From contig CANJRD010000007.1 in assembly GCA_947476695.1 (NCBI GenBank), forward strand, positions 62,001 to 126,000: a DNA stretch of 64,000 nucleotides. Reading direction: 5' to 3'. The notes under the pieces were generated by a model. That model saw nothing but the letters and a program-made list of their open reading frames with translations. It did not search any database and was not told the DNA's origin. The position numbers and the translations under genes are program-made. This document shows positions 24,069 through 32,523 of the stretch, in pieces. The stretch comes from Rhodospirillaceae bacterium. GTDB taxonomy: Bacteria; Pseudomonadota; Alphaproteobacteria; Rhodospirillales; Rhodospirillaceae. Position 1 is the first letter of the stretch; each line of letters starts with the position of its first letter.

Positions 24069-26354
24069 ATGAAATTGCTCGCGACAACTTCTGCGCTTGC
24101 GCTGACGGTCGGTTTGGCGGCGGCGCCTCTGTGGGCCCAAGACAGCGGCCTGGAGACGATCATCGTCACGGCGCTGCGGCGTTCCGAAAACTTGCAGACG
24201 GCACCTGTGGCCATCACGGCCCTCTCGGGCGCTTCGATGCAAAGCAACAGAATCCTCACCATGGAGGATTTGGGTCGCAGCGTGACGGGTGTGAACTTCA
24301 CCGCCACCTCCCCGCAGGCCCAGGAAATCAACATCCGCGGCGTGACCAACACGCGCCTCACCGCGCCGACCGCCGACCAGTCCGTCTCGACATTCCTCGA
24401 CGACGTTTACGTCGGACGTTCCGGCACGATGAACGCGAGCTTCTTCGATCTCGAGCGCGTCGAAGTTATCCGCGGCCCGCAGGGCGTGCTGCTCGGTAAG
24501 AACGTCGCCGGCGGCGCGATCAACGTGATCAGCGCGCCCGCACAGTTCGAGAATTCGGGCCGCATCACGGGCACGATCGGTAACTACAGCTTGCACCAGG
24601 GCGAAGGTTACGTGACCGGGGGCCTGACCGAGGCACTCGCGGCGCGCCTGTCGTTCCAAGTCATCGATCGCGGCGGCTATGCGAAAGACTTGCAGCACGG
24701 CGTCGATCTTGAAGATCTCCAGTCCACGCAGGTGCGTGGGACCTTGCGTTACGAACCGGCGGATACCGGCTTCCGCGCCAATCTGATCGTGTCGTTCTCG
24801 CGCGAAGACTCGAACGGCCCCAACCGCGTGCCGGTGCATTCGCCTAACAATCTGCCGGGCCCGAACCTCGATCCCTGGACCCAGGCGCGCAATCAGATCA
24901 TCTCGCGCTTCTATCCGAAACTGAATGTGCGCGAGAGCTATCCCACTTGGCCGACGTTCGCGGGCGAAAGCAGCCCGACGCCGCAGGAAACCTTCCGCCG
25001 CAGCTGGAGCGAAGTGCTGAAGCTGGAAAAGGACATCAGCGACATCACGTTGACCAGCATCACGGGCTATCGTCAGGGCCGTGCGAATACGTTCTACGAT
25101 CAGTCGGGCATTGGGCCGACCAATCCCTATGGCGTCACCGTTGCGGCGCTGTTCGCCGAACCGGTGTACTTCCAGGAAAAGATTTTCCAGTTCAGCGAGG
25201 AAGTACGCGCATCGTCGAACTACGGTGCCGACAGCCGCGTCGACTGGATCCTCGGTGGCTTCTACCTGCGCAGCCATGTCACCCAGTTCAACCGGTACTG
25301 GGGTGAATCGCTCGGCCTGCCGACGCTGAGCGGTCAGTCGAATTGGTACGATCCGGGCACCACGAAAAGCTATGCGGGCTTTGGGCAGCTGGGCTTCAAG
25401 ATCACGCCAGAGCTCAAGATTACGGGCGGTATCCGCTATACGCGTGACGAGAAGAACGGCACCCAGACTGGCGTTGCCGTCTCGCGCGCCGGCCGGTTCG
25501 ACCCGACCGACACCGCGAGCCTGACGCCGCTTGCGCTGCCGGTGGGTACGAACTCGTTCACGGCGCCGTACGGCAAGAACTGGTCGAAGGCGACGCCGCA
25601 AGGCACGATCAGCTACACGCCGAACGAAGACCTGATGGTCTACGGCACGATCTCGGTCGGCTTCAAGGGCGGTGGCTTCCAGAACAGCGCGCCGAACGCC
25701 TTCGCGGCCAGCACGCCCTACAACCCGGAATCGGTGACCAACTACGAAGCCGGTTACAAGTGGGAGCTTCTGGACAAGACTCTGCGCTGGAATTCCGCGG
25801 CGTTCTACATGAAGTACCGCGATCTTCAGGTACAGCAGACCAGCGGCGCCTGCCTCTGCAACATCATCAACAACGCCTCGTCGGCCACCATCAAAGGCTT
25901 CGAGACGGAAGTGCAGTACAGCCCGATGTCCTGGCTGCAGTTGGCGGGTGCTCTTAGCTACGTGAGCCCGAAGTACGCCCAGTTCGTCGACACCAACGGC
26001 CAGAACAACACCGGCAACATCCTGCAGCGCACGCCGCAGTGGCAGTACTCGCTGTCCGGCGACGTTTCGATGTCGGTGCTGGGTCTCCCCGACGCCTTGC
26101 ATCTGCGCCTGGCCTACAAGCACCAGAGCCGCATGCCCTGGTCGCCGGATAACTTCAACTGGGAACCGGGTTTCGGTCTGCTCGATGGCCGCGTCTCGTT
26201 CTCGCCGCAGGACAAGCCTTGGGCGATCTCGTTCTGGGCCCGGAACATCACCAACAAGCTCTACCGCACGAGCATCATCCCGATCTTCGGCGCGGAAATT
26301 TCCTCGTATGGCGCGCCGCAGACTTGGGGCGCCGATCTGTCGATTAAGTTCTAA
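24069..26354 (+). CDS. TonB-dependent outer-membrane receptor 1
   Basis: 761 aa. A signal peptide (1-23, ending LWAQDS) is followed by a TonB box-like ETIIVTALRR, then a plug domain (about 35-150: APVAITALSGASM, VNIRGVTN-type INIRGVTNTR, VEVIRGPQGVLLGKNVAGGAINVIS) and a 22-strand barrel ending in ...WGADLSIKF with terminal Phe. The family imports large or hydrophobic substrates (siderophores, glycans, aromatics) using the proton motive force through TonB. The context, between NTF2/SDR/acyl-CoA genes and a carotenoid-oxygenase gene, suggests uptake of the block's growth substrate. A strong terminator follows. Confidence 0.95.
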   Translation: MKLLATTSALALTVGLAAAPLWAQDSGLETIIVTALRRSENLQTAPVAITALSGASMQSNRILTMEDLGRSVTGVNFTATSPQAQEINIRGVTNTRLTAPTADQSVSTFLDDVYVGRSGTMNASFFDLERVEVIRGPQGVLLGKNVAGGAINVISAPAQFENSGRITGTIGNYSLHQGEGYVTGGLTEALAARLSFQVIDRGGYAKDLQHGVDLEDLQSTQVRGTLRYEPADTGFRANLIVSFSREDSNGPNRVPVHSPNNLPGPNLDPWTQARNQIISRFYPKLNVRESYPTWPTFAGESSPTPQETFRRSWSEVLKLEKDISDITLTSITGYRQGRANTFYDQSGIGPTNPYGVTVAALFAEPVYFQEKIFQFSEEVRASSNYGADSRVDWILGGFYLRSHVTQFNRYWGESLGLPTLSGQSNWYDPGTTKSYAGFGQLGFKITPELKITGGIRYTRDEKNGTQTGVAVSRAGRFDPTDTASLTPLALPVGTNSFTAPYGKNWSKATPQGTISYTPNEDLMVYGTISVGFKGGGFQNSAPNAFAASTPYNPESVTNYEAGYKWELLDKTLRWNSAAFYMKYRDLQVQQTSGACLCNIINNASSATIKGFETEVQYSPMSWLQLAGALSYVSPKYAQFVDTNGQNNTGNILQRTPQWQYSLSGDVSMSVLGLPDALHLRLAYKHQSRMPWSPDNFNWEPGFGLLDGRVSFSPQDKPWAISFWARNITNKLYRTSIIPIFGAEISSYGAPQTWGADLSIKF

Positions 26355-26368
26355 GACTGATCGAAACG

Positions 26369-26405
26369 ATTGGCCGAGTGGTTCGCCACTCGGCCAATCT
26401 TTTTT
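26369..26405 (+). terminator. Rho-independent terminator after TonB receptor 1
   Basis: Perfect 13-bp stem 26369-26381 / 26386-26398 with a TTCG tetraloop and a T6 tract at 26400-26405. Confidence 0.95.
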
Positions 26406-26432
26406 AGAGCCGTCGCACGACGGTTAGGAGCC

Positions 26433-27311
26433 ATGGACGCGCAGCCCGGCCTTGCCGGCAAAGTCATTATCGTTACCGGCGCCGGGAAGGGGCTTGGCCG
26501 CGCTTACGCGATTCAGCTAGGCCGTTCCGGCGCTAAGGTTATCGTCAACAATCGCTGGCGTGATCGCGCGGAACCTTCCAGCGCCGACGCCGTCGTCGCC
26601 GAGATCGCCGCGGCGGGCGGACAAGCCATCGCCTCTCATCATGCCGCCGACGAACCAGCCTCGGGCGAGGCCATGGTCGCGCTCGCGCAGGAACGCTTCG
26701 GCCGTCTTGACGGCGTCCTCGCGAACGCCGGCGTGCCGGAATCCGCGACCTTCGGCCGCCAGACGCTGGCCGACTTCCACGGCGTCTTCGACACCAACTT
26801 CTTCGGCACGCTGCACATCGTTCATGCCGCCTGGAAGATCATGTTGGCGCAGAAGTACGGCCGCGTCGTCGTCAGCACCTCGTCGGCCGGCCTGCACGGC
26901 AACCACGGCATGCCGGCTTATTCGGCGTCCAAGGCCGCGCTCATCGGCCTGATGCGCGCGCTGTCGCTGGAAGGCGCGCGCGCCAACGTGCGTGTGAACG
27001 CCCTGGCGCCATATGCCGCCACGCCGATGACGTCGGGCTATCTCAGCGACGACGTCGCCCGGCGTATGCCGCCGGAAGGCGTGGCGCCCCTCGCGGCCTG
27101 GTTGATGAGCGAGGCCTGCGACATCAGCGGCGAAGTGCTCGTCGCCGGCGCGGGCCGCTTGCGCCGGGCGCGTGCATTGGAAGGCCCCGTGGTCGCCTTC
27201 GGCAGCAATGTCGGTGCCGCGGTACACGCGGCCGTTGAAGCGCTTCCGAACGTTGCTTTCACCCATGCAAATGCGGCGTGGGATTCCTATATGACTGCCG
27301 TGCCCAACTAA
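26433..27311 (+). CDS. Short-chain dehydrogenase (17-beta-HSD4/MFE-2-like)
   Basis: 292 aa from ATG 26433 (TTAGGAG 5 bp upstream). LAGKVIIVTGAGKGLGRAYAIQLGRSGAKVIVNN is typical of the MFE-2/17-beta-hydroxysteroid dehydrogenase type 4 group. Then NAG (VLANAGV), ATFG, STSSAGLHGN and YSASK complete the SDR tetrad; a C-terminal tail of about 50 residues follows (WLMSEACDISGEVLVAGAGRLRRA). Probably oxidises a 3-hydroxyacyl-CoA or hydroxysteroid-like intermediate. It follows the receptor's terminator and may share a transcript with the oxygenase gene 46 bp downstream. Confidence 0.9.
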   Translation: MDAQPGLAGKVIIVTGAGKGLGRAYAIQLGRSGAKVIVNNRWRDRAEPSSADAVVAEIAAAGGQAIASHHAADEPASGEAMVALAQERFGRLDGVLANAGVPESATFGRQTLADFHGVFDTNFFGTLHIVHAAWKIMLAQKYGRVVVSTSSAGLHGNHGMPAYSASKAALIGLMRALSLEGARANVRVNALAPYAATPMTSGYLSDDVARRMPPEGVAPLAAWLMSEACDISGEVLVAGAGRLRRARALEGPVVAFGSNVGAAVHAAVEALPNVAFTHANAAWDSYMTAVPN

Positions 27312-27315
27312 CGCG

Positions 27316-27347
27316 CCCACTTAACTTCTGACCCACTTAACTTCTGA
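27316..27347 (+). repeat. Perfect 16-bp tandem duplication between SDR and oxygenase genes
   Basis: CCCACTTAACTTCTGA occurs at 27316-27331 and immediately again at 27332-27347, 10 bp before the ATG at 27358. No obvious ribosome site lies between repeat and ATG. Confidence 0.9.
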
Positions 27348-27357
27348 AGTGTGAACG

Positions 27358-28833
27358 ATGAAAATCTCCCGCCAGCCCCCCGTCGTGCGCAGCTTGAAGC
27401 CGAGCAACCTGCCTTATCTGTCGGGGGCCTGGACCCCGGTGGCCGAGGAGGTGAACGCCGAGGATCTCGATGTGATCGCCGGTGAGATCCCAAAGGACCT
27501 CGACGGCATCTACATCCGCAACACGCAGAACCAACTGCATCAGCCGCGCGGACGGTTCCATCCGTTCGACGGCGACGGGATGATCCATCTCATCGACTTC
27601 CAGAACGGTCGCGCGAAGTATCGCAACCGTTGGGTCCGCACCAAGGCGTTCAACGCCGAACAGGAAGCCAAGGGCTCGTTGTTCGGCGGGTTGATGGAGC
27701 CGCCGTCGCTTTCGACCCGCCGTGGTCAGTGCGTCCATCCGGGATTGAAGGATGCCTCATCGACCGACGTGGTCGTCCACGCCGGCGCGATCGTGTCGAC
27801 CTACTATCAGTGCGGGGCGTCCCATCGTCTCGACGCGCAGACGCTCGAGACCATCGGCCCCGACCCATGGACACCGATCGACGGCGTGTCGGCTCATCCC
27901 AAAGTGGATGAGCACACGGGCGAGATGATGTTCTTCAACTACGGCCTTAACGCGCCGTACATGCACTATGGCGTGGTCGACCGGCACAACAAGCTCACGC
28001 ACTACATCCCGATCGATCTGCCGGGGCCGCGCCTGCCGCACGATATGACCTTCACGCAGAACTACGCCATCCTGATCGACCTGCCGGTCTATTGGGATCC
28101 GGAGTTGCTCAAGAAGGACATCTACGCCGTCCGCTATTTCCGCAAGACGCCGACGCGCTTCGGCATCCTGCCGCGTCACGGCACGCCCGATCAGGTGAAA
28201 TGGTTCGATGCGGCGCCGACCTACGTGCTGCATTGGCTGAATGCCTTCGAGGACGGCGACGAGGTCGTGGTTGACGGATATTTCCAGGACGATCCGACGC
28301 CCAAGCCCTTGGCGGGCGCAGCGGAGGGTTACGGCCACATGATGGCTTACCTCGACCTCAGCTCACTCAAGCCGCATCTGCATCGCTGGCGCTTCAATCT
28401 GAAGACGGGCGCGACGACCGAACAGAAGTTGGGCGACGACCTCGTCGAGTTCGGCACGATCAATCAGCGGTACGCCGGGCGGCCCTATCGCTATGGCTAC
28501 AGCGCCGTCGGCAAATCCGGCATGTTCCTGTTCGAGGCGCTGACCAAGCATGACCTTTTGACCGGCGAGAACATCACGATCAAGCTGGCTGAGGGCGAAT
28601 ACGCCAGTGAGTCACCGTTCGCGCCGCGCGTGGGTGCGAAGGACGAGGACGACGGTTATGTCGTCAGCTTCACGACCAACGAGGCGCAGGGCCGGTCGGA
28701 ATGCCTGATCATCGACGCCAAGCGCTTTGCCGACGGGCCCATCGCGCGGGTGCTGCTGCCGCACAAGATCTGCAGCGGCACGCATGCATGCTGGGCGGGC
28801 CGCAAGTTCATTGAGAACGGTATCGATCCGTAG
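27358..28833 (+). CDS. Carotenoid-oxygenase family protein (lignostilbene-dioxygenase-like)
   Basis: 491 aa. Family signatures: LDGIYIRNTQNQ, GRFHPFDGDGMIHLIDF, and the four Fe(II)-binding His positions in SAHPKVDEHTGE, LPHDMTFTQNYAIL, LHWLNAFEDGDEVVVDGY and SGTHACWAG. Members cleave C=C double bonds of carotenoids or stilbenes with O2 and non-haem iron; bacterial cytosolic members of this length are often lignostilbene or isoeugenol oxygenases. No signal peptide. The neighbouring feruloyl-CoA-synthase-like gene fits aromatic aldehyde or acid products, but substrate is unproven. No clear Shine-Dalgarno; a 16-bp duplication precedes the ATG. Confidence 0.93.
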   Translation: MKISRQPPVVRSLKPSNLPYLSGAWTPVAEEVNAEDLDVIAGEIPKDLDGIYIRNTQNQLHQPRGRFHPFDGDGMIHLIDFQNGRAKYRNRWVRTKAFNAEQEAKGSLFGGLMEPPSLSTRRGQCVHPGLKDASSTDVVVHAGAIVSTYYQCGASHRLDAQTLETIGPDPWTPIDGVSAHPKVDEHTGEMMFFNYGLNAPYMHYGVVDRHNKLTHYIPIDLPGPRLPHDMTFTQNYAILIDLPVYWDPELLKKDIYAVRYFRKTPTRFGILPRHGTPDQVKWFDAAPTYVLHWLNAFEDGDEVVVDGYFQDDPTPKPLAGAAEGYGHMMAYLDLSSLKPHLHRWRFNLKTGATTEQKLGDDLVEFGTINQRYAGRPYRYGYSAVGKSGMFLFEALTKHDLLTGENITIKLAEGEYASESPFAPRVGAKDEDDGYVVSFTTNEAQGRSECLIIDAKRFADGPIARVLLPHKICSGTHACWAGRKFIENGIDP

Positions 28834-28836
28834 GCA

Positions 28837-28871
28837 CCGTCGTCTTCGGCCCTGCGGGCCAAGGACGACGG
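28837..28871. terminator. Hairpin between convergent oxygenase and NTF2-like genes
   Basis: Outer stem 28837-28844 / 28864-28871 (CCGTCGTC with GACGACGG) and inner GGCCC/GGGCC stem 28848-28852 / 28856-28860. No T tract; likely a structural terminator between convergent genes. Confidence 0.5.
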
Positions 28872-28886
28872 ATGTCGAGTGCCCGG

Positions 28887-29402
28887 CTAGACGGCCTTGC
28901 GGTCGATCAATGCATCGACGTAGGCCGGAACGGCTTCGCCGTTCTTGAGGCGCCCGGCGAGGCCCGAATCGCAATAGTCGCGCCAGCGGCAGATCAGGCC
29001 GTCACGGAATTCGTAAATGCCCATATAGGGCACGGCGACGCGGTTGCCGGCCTCGTTCGTGTATTCGTCCACGCCCTCGACCATGATCCGATCCTTGCCG
29101 GTCATCACGTCGAAGATGCGCCACTTAACGTCGTGCATGCCTTTGCCAAACTTCACGAGAAATTCGCGCATCGCGGCTTTGCCTTTCAGCGGCGGAAGAC
29201 CGACGAGGTAATGCCACTCCAGATCGTCGGTGACGCGCGCCAGGACGGCGTCGATGTCTTGACGCTGCCAATCCTTGATCAGCGCATGATAGGTCGCGAC
29301 GAAGTCGGTGCTGGCCATAGGCTTTACCTCTGCGGCTGCGGCGGGAAGAGCGAATGCGGCCGCCGCGGTGGCGGCGGCGGTGCGGCGTGTAATGTTCGTC
29401 AT
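28887..29402 (-). CDS. Exported NTF2-fold protein, limonene-epoxide-hydrolase-like
   Basis: 171 aa. The N-terminus ITRRTAAATAAAAFALPAAAAE looks like a short Tat or Sec signal. The mature domain (about 30-165) has VATYHALIKDWQRQDIDAVLARVTDDLEWHYL, GKAAMREFLVKF and VPYMGIYEFRDGLICRWRDYCD, the LEH/SnoaL pattern. Limonene-1,2-epoxide hydrolases open epoxides with an Asp-Arg-Asp centre; Arg and Asp in CRWRDYCD fit two of these. ATGA overlap with the upstream ligase gene shows co-translation. Confidence 0.85.
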   Translation of the reverse strand: MTNITRRTAAATAAAAFALPAAAAEVKPMASTDFVATYHALIKDWQRQDIDAVLARVTDDLEWHYLVGLPPLKGKAAMREFLVKFGKGMHDVKWRIFDVMTGKDRIMVEGVDEYTNEAGNRVAVPYMGIYEFRDGLICRWRDYCDSGLAGRLKNGEAVPAYVDALIDRKAV

Positions 29403-31240
29403 GGCACGATGACCTCCGGATCGGGTTGCGCGGCATAAAGCCGCGCGACGTCAGCCGCGCGGCGTTCGATGACGATGCGCCGGGTGATGGTGCCCTTGTC
29501 CGAGATCTCATGCGCATTGCTGCTCGGCGGCTCGGTCAGGAACAGGCAGCGGGTGATTCGCGTCGTCATCGCATTATGCGCCGCGTTATGCGCGCGGATC
29601 CGTTCCGCAACCTGTTCTTTGAATTCGCGGGATGCGAGCAGGGGGGCGATCGGCGCATCCGCCGCGGCTCCCATCGCGGTGCGCAAACCCGTTGGATTTG
29701 GCCAAGCCAGGATCGCGACCTCGGGCAGGTTATCGCCGCAGACCACCAGGTCCAGACACATCGGCGACAGCGCCTTCAGCAAAAGCTCGCGCAGGTGCCC
29801 GCTGTACACCCACGCGCCGCTCGAGATTTTGAATTGTTCCGCGAGACGCCCGGCGAACATCAGGCCCTGGGTCGGATCGTCGCGGTCATGGAAGCGGGCG
29901 AGGTCGCCGGTCTTGTAGAATCCTTCGTCGTCGAAGACGTCCTTATTGTGATGCTGCAGGTATCCCGGCGTCACCATCGGGCCGCTGACGCGCACTTCAT
30001 AGCGGTCATCGTACGGCACGAGTTTCACCCTCGCGCCGGGTGCCGGCAGGCCGATGCCGATCTTTTCCGTCTCGAAGTGAATCACCATGAACGACGAGGT
30101 GCCTTCGGTCGAGCCGTAGCCAGAAGTCATCATCACCCGCCGACCGATGGTCTTCACCGCCGACGCCTGGATGCGGTCGTAAAGGTGCTGGGGCAGGCCC
30201 GCGCCGCCGTACAGCAGCAGGCGCATCTCCTTGAAGAAGGTCTCGCGCAGCACGTCGTCGCGTTCCAGCGCGTCCGCCAGCATGGCGTAGGACAGCGGAA
30301 CTGTTCCCCAATAGCTGACAGGAATCTCGCGCAGATTGCGGATGGTCTCGTCGAACAGGCCCGGGATCGGCCGGCCGTCGTCGATATACAACGTGCCGCC
30401 GTAAACCAGCGTCGCGCGTAGGCCGAAGCCGCCGGCGGCGTGGCTCCAGGGCAGCCAGTCGACCAGGCGTTCGTGCCAGCCGGCGGCCTTGCCGACGGTC
30501 TGGTAGCACTGCGCCACGTTCGACGTCAGCATGCGCTGGGTAAGCACGACGGCCTTGGGCAATCCCGTCGAACCGGAGGTCAGCATGTAGGCCGCCGGTG
30601 CGTCGGGATCGACGGCCGCGATCGACGCGGCGACCTTTTCGGTCACGGGCGTCTTCAGGATTTCCTCATACGCGACGGCGGACTTGGAAGTCGCCTCCGG
30701 ATTGCGGGTGACGATGACGGCGTCGCCCCAGTCGATGCTTTCCAGCGCGGATTTGCACGCGGCGGCATCTTCTGCGAATACCACCGCCGGCCGTGTCAGC
30801 TTGACGACGTGACGCAGGCGCCCGAAATCGCCGCCCATGGCGGCATAATTGGGGCTGATCGGGGCTACCGGGACGCCAGCGGCCCAACCGCCATAGGTCA
30901 TGGCGGCATGCGCGGCCGAATTGCCTGAGATGATGAGTAGCGCGCGCTCCTTGGCGATGTTCTGATTCAACAGCCATTGCGCAACCGCGTCGGATTGCTG
31001 CTTGATGTCGGCGAAACTGTGCATCTTCCAGTCGCCGCCGTTCTCGCGCCGGGCGAGATAGGGCCTGTCGCCCAGGGCCTTGGCCTGTGTCGCCAGGACC
31101 TGGGCCATGTTCGGCACGTAGTCTGCCAGGGGAATTTTGGTGGAAAGAATGACAGTGCCGTCCGGCCGCCGCTCGACCTCAAGGTCGATGGGCATGAGTT
31201 CGGTCTCCCGGAAAGGGACCGTGTTGACGGAAGTATTCAT
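29399..31240 (-). CDS. Feruloyl-CoA synthase-like aryl-CoA ligase
   Basis: 613 aa from ATG 31240; the frame extends to 31363 but without plausible leader. ANL superfamily: P-loop LTSGSTGLPKAV, SHAAGGFG, LLYGGAGLPQHLYDRI, SGYGSTEGTSS and TGDLARF. The C-terminal end has the feruloyl-CoA-synthase-type EISDKGTITRRIVIERRAADVARLY rather than the usual GKIxR motif. Reaction: aromatic or cinnamic acid + ATP + CoA to acyl-CoA + AMP + PPi. First in a two-gene operon, divergent from an HxlR regulator across a region with TGCAAGT sites. Confidence 0.87.
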   Translation of the reverse strand: MNTSVNTVPFRETELMPIDLEVERRPDGTVILSTKIPLADYVPNMAQVLATQAKALGDRPYLARRENGGDWKMHSFADIKQQSDAVAQWLLNQNIAKERALLIISGNSAAHAAMTYGGWAAGVPVAPISPNYAAMGGDFGRLRHVVKLTRPAVVFAEDAAACKSALESIDWGDAVIVTRNPEATSKSAVAYEEILKTPVTEKVAASIAAVDPDAPAAYMLTSGSTGLPKAVVLTQRMLTSNVAQCYQTVGKAAGWHERLVDWLPWSHAAGGFGLRATLVYGGTLYIDDGRPIPGLFDETIRNLREIPVSYWGTVPLSYAMLADALERDDVLRETFFKEMRLLLYGGAGLPQHLYDRIQASAVKTIGRRVMMTSGYGSTEGTSSFMVIHFETEKIGIGLPAPGARVKLVPYDDRYEVRVSGPMVTPGYLQHHNKDVFDDEGFYKTGDLARFHDRDDPTQGLMFAGRLAEQFKISSGAWVYSGHLRELLLKALSPMCLDLVVCGDNLPEVAILAWPNPTGLRTAMGAAADAPIAPLLASREFKEQVAERIRAHNAAHNAMTTRITRCLFLTEPPSSNAHEISDKGTITRRIVIERRAADVARLYAAQPDPEVIVP

Positions 31241-31358
31241 CACCGAATGGCTCACCTGAGTTCGACTATGAAAGTTAGGCGGTGCGCAGGCGCCCTGGCA
31301 AGCCCAACGCCGCGATTTGCACCGCAAAACGCTCTTCGCAGTGCAGTAAGTCGCGTTA

Positions 31359-31404
31359 TGCAAGTTTCAGGAAGTGGCTGGTTTGCTTGACGCTTCTACT
31401 TGCG
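31359..31404. promoter_or_regulatory. TGCAAGT sites in the ligase/HxlR divergent promoter
   Basis: TGCAAGT at 31359-31365 (TTATGCAAGTTTCAGG) and a one-mismatch copy, CGCAAGT on the minus strand, at 31398-31404. They lie about midway between the starts at 31240 and 31479, as expected for an autoregulating repressor; inference. Confidence 0.4.
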
Positions 31405-31478
31405 CTTTCTAAGGTCGTCCGCGAAGGAGCGCGGGATGAACGGCCCTCACGAACACGCCACCCAGGATCGATGCCGCG

Positions 31479-32516
31479 ATGGCCGTTCGTAAGCCAGCCG
31501 CGCGGTCACATACCCGTGCGCCCCGGAAAGTCGCGGTTAAAGCTGCGGCCAAGGTCGTGCGCAAGCCGGTGCCGAAGCGGCCTGCGATCACGATCCCGGC
31601 CGGCATCTCCGCGAACTCGGTCGTTCGCGCGCTCAATGTCATCGGCGACCGCTGGATTCTGCTGATTCTGTATCGTGCATTTCTTGGCAGTCATCGCTTC
31701 GACGATTTCCAACGCACCACGGGCATGGCGCGCAGCCTGTTGGCCGACCGACTGAAGCGCCTCGAGCGCACGGGTATTCTGCAGCGCACGCCCTATCAGA
31801 AGCGGCCCGTGCGTTACGAGTACCGCCTGACGGAAAAGGGCGCCGATCTTCACGACGCCGCGATGATGATCGTACGCTGGGAGAAGCGCTGGCACTTCGA
31901 CCGCAAGACGCCGGTGCATCATTTGCGGCATATCGCCTGCGATCACGGTTTCACCCCCGAACTGCGTTGCAAGCATTGCCGCGAGATCGTGACCGTTCGC
32001 CACGTTTCCCTGAAGGCGGGCCCCGGGGCCGGCAGCGACCGCCGCCTCGGCCCGCGCGCGCAACGGCGCTCAAGTCTTCCCGCGCGTCACGCCAAGCACT
32101 TGCCGCCCATGCTCGAGCGCGCGCTGGAGGTGCTGGGCGATCGCTGGACGTCGCACGTCATCGCGGCCGCCTTTTACGGCAAGCATCGGTTCAACGAGTT
32201 CCAGGAAACGCTGCAGATCGCGACCAATCTTCTGGCGGATCGCCTTGAGCGTGTCGTGAAGCTGGGCTTGCTGGAGCGCACCGCCTATCAGGCGCGGCCG
32301 AAGCGGTATGAATATCGCCTGACGGAATCCGGACGCGATCTGTTCCCGCTGGTCGTGGAACTGATGCGCTGGGGTGACCGCTGGCTCGCCGGGAAGGGTG
32401 GGGTGCCCGAAATCCTGATCCACGATTCATGCGGCAAGCCGCTTGTTCCGGTGATGACCTGCGACCAGTGTCACGCAGTTGTTGGCCGCGACGATGTATC
32501 GGTGCCGCGAGGCTGA
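31479..32516 (+). CDS. Tandem-domain HxlR-type transcriptional regulator 1
   Basis: 345 aa; single HxlR proteins have about 110-150. A basic N-terminal arm (RKPAARSHTRAPRKVAVKAAAK) is followed by HxlR winged helix 1 (about 45-140: VVRALNVIGDRWILLILYRAF, RFDDFQRTTGMARSLLADRLKRLERTGIL, RYEYRLTEKGADL), then a Cys segment CDHGFTPELRCKHC. HxlR domain 2 (about 208-300: ALEVLGDRWTSHVIAAAFYG, FNEFQETLQIATNLLADRLERVVKLGLL, YEYRLTESGRDL) is followed by a second Cys segment SCGKPLVPVMTCDQC. The two Cys3 segments look like small zinc or redox knuckles. It probably controls the divergent ligase operon and its own operon with thiolase and SDR. Confidence 0.88.
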   Translation: MAVRKPAARSHTRAPRKVAVKAAAKVVRKPVPKRPAITIPAGISANSVVRALNVIGDRWILLILYRAFLGSHRFDDFQRTTGMARSLLADRLKRLERTGILQRTPYQKRPVRYEYRLTEKGADLHDAAMMIVRWEKRWHFDRKTPVHHLRHIACDHGFTPELRCKHCREIVTVRHVSLKAGPGAGSDRRLGPRAQRRSSLPARHAKHLPPMLERALEVLGDRWTSHVIAAAFYGKHRFNEFQETLQIATNLLADRLERVVKLGLLERTAYQARPKRYEYRLTESGRDLFPLVVELMRWGDRWLAGKGGVPEILIHDSCGKPLVPVMTCDQCHAVVGRDDVSVPRG

Positions 32517-32523
32517 GGGTGTC

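Noticed and set aside
23991-26123. 710-residue open frame antisense to TonB receptor 1
   Set aside because: The plus frame has signal peptide, plug and terminal Phe; the antisense frame is Arg/His-rich with no domain.
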